In this document: positions 56,473 through 64,000 of the stretch, piece by piece
Numbering within the stretch: position 1 is the stretch's first letter
Layout: each line of letters opens with the position of its first letter
Source of the DNA: Labyrinthula sp. Ha
Taxonomy: Eukaryota > Sar > Bigyra > Labyrinthulida > Labyrinthulaceae
Direction of reading: 5' to 3'
DNA: 64,000 bases
NCBI GenBank assembly: GCA_015227615.1
Contig: JAALGZ010000003.1
Coordinates: forward strand, 310,001-374,000
Made by a program: the position numbers and the translations under genes
Notes under the pieces: generated by a model
The model's input: the letters and a program-made list of their open reading frames with translations, nothing else
Told to the model about the DNA's origin: nothing
Database searches by the model: none

Positions 56473-57732
56473 CTAGAAGTCACAACGCTCAATTGCACTT
56501 TCCTTGAGTTGAGAGAAAACAGCAGGACAAATTTCTCGTTGAAAGCTGCCAACAGAGGTTTCTGAGTACTTCTTATACCGTTTCTCCATGTCTTTTGATG
56601 TTTCCCGACAAAACTTGTTTGCATACTTCTTGACTCCGCTATGCCATAGATGGACAAATTGCAGCTCTTCTACATTGAACTCTTTCTTAAAGGCAGAATA
56701 GGGTTGGAAAAACACTAAAGAGTAGTTTCCGCCTTTAACTGGATACACACTTTTTTCAGGCCAACTGAATACGTACAAATCATCTTCAGGCTCCCCAAAG
56801 AGCAATGTGTCTAGATTGCAAATGAACTGAGATTGGTCTGCTTCTTCCATGCAGAAATTTCCATTGCCCCACGGAAAGAACCTAGTAAATAACATTGGAC
56901 CTTGGGTTCCCCACCTGTCTCCGTTATACTTTTCAATGAACAGCTCCATAACTTTCCATAGCAATTTTCGACGAGTTTTTGTAAATTTAAATATAGCATT
57001 ATTTGTTTGAACTTTATTTTGATGTGCAAGTCCGTCCTTGAAAAAAATACTCGTTTCTAAGCTCGGATCTTCGAAAGCAAGGAAATCTAAATCCAAATAT
57101 AAACCCCCATATTTATAAACTATTGCCAAACGTGCTGCATTTCCTTTATTTTGGTTTTCATATTTTCCCAGAGGTTTGCATATAGTCTCCTCATTGTTAA
57201 CACAAGAGTAAAACTCTTCAAATGGTGTGTCTTGAAATATTTGTTCATAACTAACAGGCCAAAATTTTATTGTAACTTGATTTGGTCTCTTGGAAGAGGA
57301 TAAAGTCTTTTCAAAGGAATCAAGTATGTATTTCACTGAAGGATTATCCAAGGATTCCTTATTTTCTATCCAGACATTGAGCTCAACTGCAGTACGACCT
57401 AACCTGTTTTCTGTGACTAAGCGAAGTAAATTTTCAACTGCGCAAAGATATCTTGGCTTAATAGATGAATACAAAATCATAAAGTGAATTCTATAAGGTG
57501 TGCTATAAGCTTCAAAGGGGGTAAATTTTGGAAGCCTTTCGCCTATTCTCAGAACATTTGAATTAAAAAAGGACACTGTAACCGCGGTGCAAGGAAGAAA
57601 GGGTACTTCAGAATCAGCTGGCATAAAGCTCCAGAAAAAGAAGACAGGAAGCAGAAGAATAACCAAAATCTTTATCAACACAGAACTTCTCCATTTTGTT
57701 TTTCCAAGATAGTTAACTTTTTCACTATACAT
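56473..57732 (-). CDS. GT32-type glycosyltransferase (alpha-1,4-galactosyltransferase-like), type II membrane protein
   Basis: A 419-aa single-exon protein with a basic cytosolic N-terminus, a membrane anchor at about residues 18-36 (LIKILVILLLPVFFFWSF) and a luminal catalytic domain. The DXD sugar-transfer motif is in NKGNAARLAIVYKYGGLYLDLDFLAF (shown by its key residues: N-K-G-N-A-A-R, Y-G-G, D214-L-D216). NNAIFKFTKTRRKLLW, GDRWGTQGPMLFTRFF and FVHLWHSGVKKY match the A4GALT/GT32 C-terminal region. The family transfers galactose, N-acetylglucosamine or mannose in the Golgi; the donor cannot be told from sequence. A small inverted-repeat element lies 52-190 bp upstream of its ATG. Confidence 0.9.
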   Translation of the reverse strand: MYSEKVNYLGKTKWRSSVLIKILVILLLPVFFFWSFMPADSEVPFLPCTAVTVSFFNSNVLRIGERLPKFTPFEAYSTPYRIHFMILYSSIKPRYLCAVENLLRLVTENRLGRTAVELNVWIENKESLDNPSVKYILDSFEKTLSSSKRPNQVTIKFWPVSYEQIFQDTPFEEFYSCVNNEETICKPLGKYENQNKGNAARLAIVYKYGGLYLDLDFLAFEDPSLETSIFFKDGLAHQNKVQTNNAIFKFTKTRRKLLWKVMELFIEKYNGDRWGTQGPMLFTRFFPWGNGNFCMEEADQSQFICNLDTLLFGEPEDDLYVFSWPEKSVYPVKGGNYSLVFFQPYSAFKKEFNVEELQFVHLWHSGVKKYANKFCRETSKDMEKRYKKYSETSVGSFQREICPAVFSQLKESAIERCDF

Positions 57733-60700
57733 TCTATCTTGGCTAGTATATATATATATGTAAACTGCATTAGAGGGTTAGAAATAGGGTTTCTTAACGT
57801 GCTTAACGTTAACTATTAGAAATTAAAATGGCCAAATTCTGCTTATAGTTATTACCGCAAAGCAAAATTATCGGAAAATTTCCGTTAACTATCGTGTGTT
57901 CTGTTACGATAAGAAACCCTATGGGTATGAAATATGTAGACAGTGTGACACGTCATTTAATTGGAGAAATTCTTAATTGCCCAAAAAATAGACTACCAAT
58001 TCATTAGAATAAAATTGTTCAAGAAAGCTATGGAATGTTCGTGGCTTATAGAAGGGGGCTTTATGAAGACAAGGGGAACATGAAGGGCTCCCTGCTGCTA
58101 AGGGTAAAAGTTCATGTTTTTTTAAGTTTCCTTTTAAGAATTATGTATTCAAGACAAGGGTTAAAGACGTTAAACTATATAGGGTCGAGTTCAACAAGAA
58201 GGATTTGTATAATAAGAAACAGTTCAAGAAAGGCATTTATATTCAAAAAATAAAATTATGCAAGAAAAAAGGATTTCTATGAAGAAAAAAATAGAGATAG
58301 GGGTTTGGATTTATATTTGGATGTAGCATGGATCGTACCCACTTTATAACAACTTAAACTTAAACTTCTTATTTAGTTGAAGTTTATTGATGTGCAGTGA
58401 ACGGCTACTCCCATGACAAATCAAACTAGAGCAACACCTCAGAATGAACTAAGTGAATACCACCTTCCCACTTAGTTTTGATAAAACTTCGACCAGAGTA
58501 CGGGGTGAAGAAGTAAGCCGCTCTCCAGGATTCAAATTCTTTTCTTAACCAAGTTGTTTTCCACGATATCTTAAGCTCTGTACAAACCCCTCTGAAAATT
58601 CAGTTTCCTCAAGACATGACAGAGAAACCAAACTAATTTTCCTGGCACGAGATCAATAATTTTTTTCTATTCTTCCAATCTTTAGTTTGGTAACTAGGGA
58701 AATTAGTGTTCAACTTGTTTATCACCCAGTTTCTGCGCTGCGCTACCTCAAAATTTTATCCAAGTATAAATATTTTTTGGACCATGGGGTAGTTTTTATT
58801 CCATTCAACCAATCAGATTCCGTATGCATCTTACACTCGTGTAAAGAACCCGAGCCCTTTGAACTGGTTCCTTGCATGCCTAAGAACAAGATAGTTAGGT
58901 CTGAATATACTGTAAATCTAAAATTATATCGAAGCACCTGTCCTGACTATAGAGAGGAATGACACATGAAACTCATAATTACTACCGTTAAGTATTGAAT
59001 TTTTTGGATGGGTAGTGATTATAATGACACGAGAAGAGTGAACTGAAAAGTTGACTTTCTTCGTAACTAGGTCCAAAGATACATAGCCTAGTGCTATTCG
59101 AATGCACTAGGATTACTAGTTGGCAGCTCCATTGTTGACTTACTGGCGTCTAGAGCTAAGGCACGATATACAGGCGCAACCTTATCACCTTGCTTTCAAA
59201 ATTTAACGACATAGCATTTTTTTCTTTCAAAAATACCTCAATTTCTTTAGGAGTGAGTGAGGTAAAGCCAAATACACTGGATTTTCACATTATAAATATC
59301 GACCTTACACCTAAAATAGGATTCAAGAAATAACTTGAGGTAATGTTCAGGTTGGCAGATAGAAGATTTGGTTCTATTGAAAGTATAAACTCCATTTAAT
59401 CCTAGAATATATTACTCGCTAAATTAGGCAAGAATATTTAGGTGCTTTTTTTTGGAAGTGCTGTGCATCGTCACAAATTGCGAGAATTCCCAAAACAAGG
59501 TATGAATATTTTGTTGGGTGTTTATATGAATTGTTGGGCTTGTCTTGAGCAGCTAAATATCTTTCAAGAAATACTATAAACAAATTAATTTTTTATTCTC
59601 GTTTTTAGTAGTATTTGGAGTTGATTTCTCTCTTATGATTCTGAATAGTTTTGGTAACAGCTGAGTATTGATATATCCTCAAAGTAGTTGACAAATTGAT
59701 GCAACTAATTAACAACAAAAATACGGCAAGAGAAGATTATATACATCAGTGTACATGTCTGCCCTTCAGAATAAACGTATTGCTTTAAAGCTTGTATGAC
59801 TTTTTGAGAACCAAATAATGCTGTATTGAAGAATGAGGCATTTATGAACGATATAACGCATAATGTGCCTGACTGTGAGAAAGTCACTGCCATTATGTTA
59901 AGATTTTGGGAATTAAATAACGGTTATGGTTTAGTCAAAACAGAAATCACCCGAAACATAATATATAGTTAACCTCAATAAACTCTGCAAGATTTTGAGA
60001 TTCACCAATAAATGAGTTGAAAATTCACACACTAAACGAAACTTCCTGGAAAATTCTAATTACATGATTTTGGTCATTGTGAAAAGTTAGAACTGTACCC
60101 CTCTCTTTGACAAAGTTCTGACACAGCCATAGTCCAGGTGAAGCTATTGAGCCAGTACACATCTTGGGAACAAGTGCTATGACGCCTAAAGTAATAAATA
60201 AAACAAGTTTTGACATCGTAAACGGAAAATATTTCAAGTGTTAAGATCAATGACAGCTACTTTGCTTCCCAGCAGAAAAAACCTAGTGCTTTATTACAAT
60301 TTAGTGAATTCTTATTTTATTTCGCATCCTTAGCAATATTTTGGCTAATTATGGGTTCGGAGTGTTTAACTAAATCTTATTGACTTCACAAAAAATAGGA
60401 ATTCAACTAATGAATAAAATCTACGGAAGTGTATTACTCCCTTCCTAGAGGATTTTGAGCGCGGTATGAGACTAAATACATGATGAGCATAATGTGTCGG
60501 TAAAGTAAATAATGATTTCAACTGAGGCTAACTTTCAGATATTGAAAAAATATGGTTGTCAATCCCAGTTCACAACTCTTAGTAGATATCCAAGTTTTTG
60601 ATATTTTTTCGCATGATTATATGTTTCTCTTCGTATTCCTATCGTTACTTCCACTCTGCGCATAGGTGATTTCATACTTTCAATGACAAAACATTGAAAC

Positions 60701-63700
60701 TGTGACAGTAGTAAGAGAACTTACTTATCTGTGACTATTTGATTACCCTAATTAGGCAAGAGACTAGTGACAGAAGTACTGGTTGAATAGTAATTTTTTA
60801 GAAGGAATGGATACTGAAAAATATACATACGTTCTTGTCTGATGTCGGCGACAACTCATGAACCTTGTTCTTAATAGTATTGTTACTTCCTTTTCTTTCC
60901 AGAAAATGCTCAGGTTCATCCATGTTTTAATGGTTAATATTATATCAATTTATTTATATTTTCATTGAGACTGTGCTCTTCAGCATGGTTACTAACTTTC
61001 TTGCGGAACCAAAGAGAATAGATAATACCGCTTTCTTATTTGACACAATATTGTACTATCTATAATCTTATATGTTATATGAAAAGATACCGAACTTGAG
61101 ATAGAAGGATAGGTAGCTATTTTATTGCTATGAACCTATCATATATTTCTAGTAGAAGAAATAATCTTTCAATAAAATCAATTCTTAGCTTGTTAAGAAC
61201 CTGTTATCCCACTGTTGAAGAGGTATGCCAAAATAACTACGCTTATAGAATATAATTCATAGAAGGAAGTTTATGTGGTGATTTTTTGGTTTGAGTTATA
61301 TCTATACTATTTATACTCAGCCTTTGGTACATAAATCTTACAGCCGAGATTTAATTCTTTGTCAATTTCAAAAAGCGGGAATCCTGTCAATATTCCTTAA
61401 ATGCTAGATTTAAAATCCTCTCTGACACTATTAATCGCATGAACTGGTGTTTACGTAGTCTTAAACCATCCTTGATTGATAGCTTGCCATACTATACCTA
61501 TTCCAAATGACAAGTTTTTCGAGTTTTCTGTAGAAATACCTCAGCACTTAATATATTCAAGCTGTTGCATATGAATCAAAGTTCAATATTTTTTCCCTTT
61601 ATTTAGATAAATCGATTTTCGACATGTCATTGCAGAAAGAAACTATTTATGTGACAAGTTGTGCCAAAAATTGCATTATATTAATCTTTTTTAGTAAAAA
61701 TTGTTTTAAGCAGCAATACTTTTACCACTCTATACCACAAATGATATAATTGTCAGAAGTAATGGTCTTCACCTGAAAATAAACTAAATTTTTCTTTCAA
61801 GCATGGTGTTACTCTTTTTCTATTGTAAATAATATCCTACTAATTATATTGTAATCCAAAGAATATAAGAATTCTTCGGTTAATAACTTTCATAAAGTCG
61901 GTAGAAAATCATTAGGTACAGCTATTGTTTGGGAGTATTGCACTGCGTCATGTAAAGGTTTAAAAGATATATTAATTAAAATTATATTCTAGGAATATTT
62001 AAATATTTGAATACAATAGATACTTAATATTTTTTTTTCATATTTCTTCATATAAACCTGAATACGCAAGAAAAAATAATTTTTACGTGGATATAAATAT
62101 CTAATTATACCAGTTCTTGACTTGAACAAAAGCTCGCCTTTCTATACCATAGCCACAGACGTTTGTAATAAGGTTACTTTTAGCATTTTTTTTATTTACT
62201 TATTGATTCTTATAATGCGTAATTAAAATTCCTATTCACATCGGTATAAATTAACAAAAAATAGTTCAAAGTTTTGTTTCATTAAGGTGATTGCGTAAGT
62301 AGTCTGTTCATTGATGTTAATGATGGTGAAAGCCATATTCCAACATCATTGCGCAAAAAGTACATATTTGAAAACTTTAGTTGAATACAAACTTTTTGTT
62401 GCTTACAAAAATAGTCTATACATCTTAATCGTTCCAAGAATGGCACATTAATATGTTGCCTTATATCTTGGTTAGTTTATCAAAATGATAACGGGTCAAT
62501 AGTTGACCTATAACTAAGCTAATAACTAAATTTATTTCAAGATAACCTGTTTATGTTGGTTGTTCCAGGTCTTAAAATTAGGTATTAAATAAAAAGCTCA
62601 AAAGCAATCACTTCTGATCTGTTCAACCCATTCCTTTTTGCTAGTTTTATGCGAAGGAAAAAAGTTTAGAAGGTACTGCACTATATGCACACCGCATAAT
62701 ATATATTGCCTGAAATGGTTTTCATGTAAAATAGAATGCTTATATACAGAGTTTTATAGTCATCGGACCAAATATATAATAAAATTCCTTCTAATAATCG
62801 TTGGCGTTTGGTATGTATTACATCGGTACATCAGCACTTGTGACTACAACCCGGACTTTTTAGTTGAATTTTTTGTTACATAAACAGATTTCTAAGTTTC
62901 TTATATCTGGCTTTCATATGGTCTTGCCATTACAATCAAAACTTAGGGCAGTAGCGCGATGTAGCTTTACAATGTTTTTGCTAACGCGAGAAATGGCGCG
63001 TAATATGAAATTAATAGGTTTAAGTAACTTAGTCTAACAAAAAATGATGTGGTTTTGTTGCTTAAAGGTAAAACCTCACAAGTGGAAGTATGTATTTCTG
63101 TACATCTTTATTTTTTTCTAAGTCATAAAATATTTTAAGATTAGTTGAATAAAAATGTATGCCTTCTTTTACATATATAGCTGCCGCTCTACTACTAATG
63201 GATAGTATGTCCTACTTAAGTAATCAACATTAGTACATTAGATGCTATCAGGTATGATAGGCTGGTAGAAATGTCTCAGACTACATGATATATTTTGATA
63301 TCAGCACAAATATCAATATTCTTACTTTATTCAATCACCTGGAAGAATGTTAAGAGTTCCTATTTGGCCCGGGTTCACCTCATACAAAATTTCTTTATCT
63401 TATTTTTCATGGTTATATCTTGCAGCTAAGAGAAGAGAACTACGGTACAACTATTTGCTGCATAATCTCAGCTGAAATCGCCTGATAAATCTGTATTTAT
63501 CCATAATTAGATTAAGTTAAATTTACTTCAATTAACTGATCATTGTTCGAAGAACCTATGATAAATGAAGTTGCCGAAATTATCCTTTTTCAAAATCCGT
63601 TACTAAACTTAATGTTAAGAGCTGTTTTTCAATGGGCTAGAAGCTTTTCATATGGAATAAGTTAAGAAAATTTCAGGTGAATTATTTTTTTGAATATATT

Positions 63701-64000
63701 ATTCCTCTTTTAACTGAAATATAAGGTTGACTTACATCTATATAAAGAGTGAATTAATATAATCTTATATTGAAGCACCTATAACTCAATAATCGCTTTC
63801 TATTTGCCCCTTCCGTGATGCTAGATAAATGTGAAAATATTATTGATGCTTGAGCTATTTTCCTACATTTTTCTTAATGGAAGTATCTGCAAGTTAGAAC
63901 CCTGAATTTACTTTTTTATCCTTTATCTTAACTTTGTACAATAATAAAAGAGTAAAGCATCGGGATATGAAGCACAAGTGATAATTATAATGGAATTTCG
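57733..64000. other. AT-rich intergenic region to window end, no gene seen
   Basis: About 6.3 kb. A MITE-like inverted-repeat element is at 57784-57922. Open frames are at most 91 codons (58687-58962, no ATG) and show no family motif. A 63-codon minus frame at 60025-60216 starts with a plausible signal peptide but is unsupported otherwise. No RNA gene or tandem repeat was recognised, and no gene is cut by the window edge as far as I can tell. Confidence 0.55.
57784..57922. mobile_element. Small TA-flanked MITE-like element upstream of GT32 gene
   Basis: ATAGGGTTTCTTAACGT (57784-57800) recurs inverted at 57906-57922 (reverse complement ATAGGGTTTCTTATCGT), 16 of 17 positions, giving a 139-bp element. 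If the ends are read as TA plus GGGTTTCTTA, the TA could be the target duplication of a Tc1/mariner-type (Stowaway-like) MITE. The interior has a second, nested palindromic word TTAACGTTAA (57804-57813) and no coding capacity. High terminal identity suggests a recent insertion. Its position directly before the GT32 gene means it may contribute to that promoter. Confidence 0.5.

Noticed and set aside
58687-58962. A 91-codon frame with several cysteines preceded by an acceptor-like TTTAG.
   Set aside because: No ATG and no matching upstream exon with a clean donor could be found.
59726-59752. A stretch resembling the U6 snRNA core (AGAGAAGATTA).
   Set aside because: Only the core word matches; no flanking U6 sequence or Pol III terminator in the right place.
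60025-60216. A 63-codon minus-strand frame starting with a plausible signal peptide.
   Set aside because: Too short and without a motif, cysteine pattern or neighbouring exon to support it.

Overview
The window is nuclear DNA from an AT-rich, flagellated, unicellular-type eukaryote that I cannot place taxonomically. Evidence for a eukaryote: spliceosomal introns, an ER thioredoxin with a signal peptide, mitochondrial ATP23 and glycine cleavage H protein, RFC5, TSR2, TRM5, type II Golgi-type glycosyltransferases, and a SPATA4-type calponin-homology protein that usually accompanies motile cilia. TAA, TAG and TGA all behave as stops. The most striking trait is intron size: every intron I can place by restoring a conserved protein (12 introns in 6 genes) is only 24-32 nt long, GT...AG, usually ending in TTTAG or similar.

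Layout: genes sit in tight islands separated by 1-9 kb of AT-rich sequence with no convincing genes. Island 1 (3.1-9.8 kb): PDI-like thioredoxin (-), ATP23 (+), PP2C phosphatase (-), 5-oxoprolinase (-). A lone gene at 15.2-16.2 kb encodes a FAR1/MULE-like zinc-binding protein. 18.8-20.3 kb holds a decayed, unrecognised coding region. Island 2 (25.2-28.3 kb): glycine cleavage H (+), TSR2 (-), RFC5 (+), unknown 289-aa protein (-), followed by a possible tRNA-derived SINE. A lone O-fucosyltransferase-like gene lies at 32.2-33.7 kb. A broken hAT transposase lies at 40.7-42.1 kb. Island 3 (43.2-47.8 kb): RlmN-type radical SAM rRNA/tRNA methyltransferase (+), TRF4/TENT4-type nucleotidyltransferase (-). 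Small MITE-like elements lie at 38.8, 48.2, 51.2-51.6 and 57.8 kb. Island 4 (52.3-57.7 kb): SPATA4-like (-), bacterial-type C5 cytosine methyltransferase (+), TRM5 (-), Bacteroidetes-type AIR synthase PurM (+), GT32-type glycosyltransferase (-). 57.7-64 kb looks empty.

Within islands the strands mostly alternate. Convergent stop codons lie 1, 21, 31, 64 or 112 nt apart, and divergent start codons share promoters of 106-175 bp. A short motif, AACGG(A/T)T, recurs near start codons in these promoters. There is no operon-like functional grouping, although nucleic-acid modification and RNA handling recur (RlmN, TRM5, TENT4-like, TSR2, C5 methyltransferase). PurM and the C5 methyltransferase are the best candidates for genes acquired from bacteria; both are intronless and lie within 2.4 kb of each other. 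I found no clear functional tRNA, rRNA or CRISPR, and no LTR or viral element.
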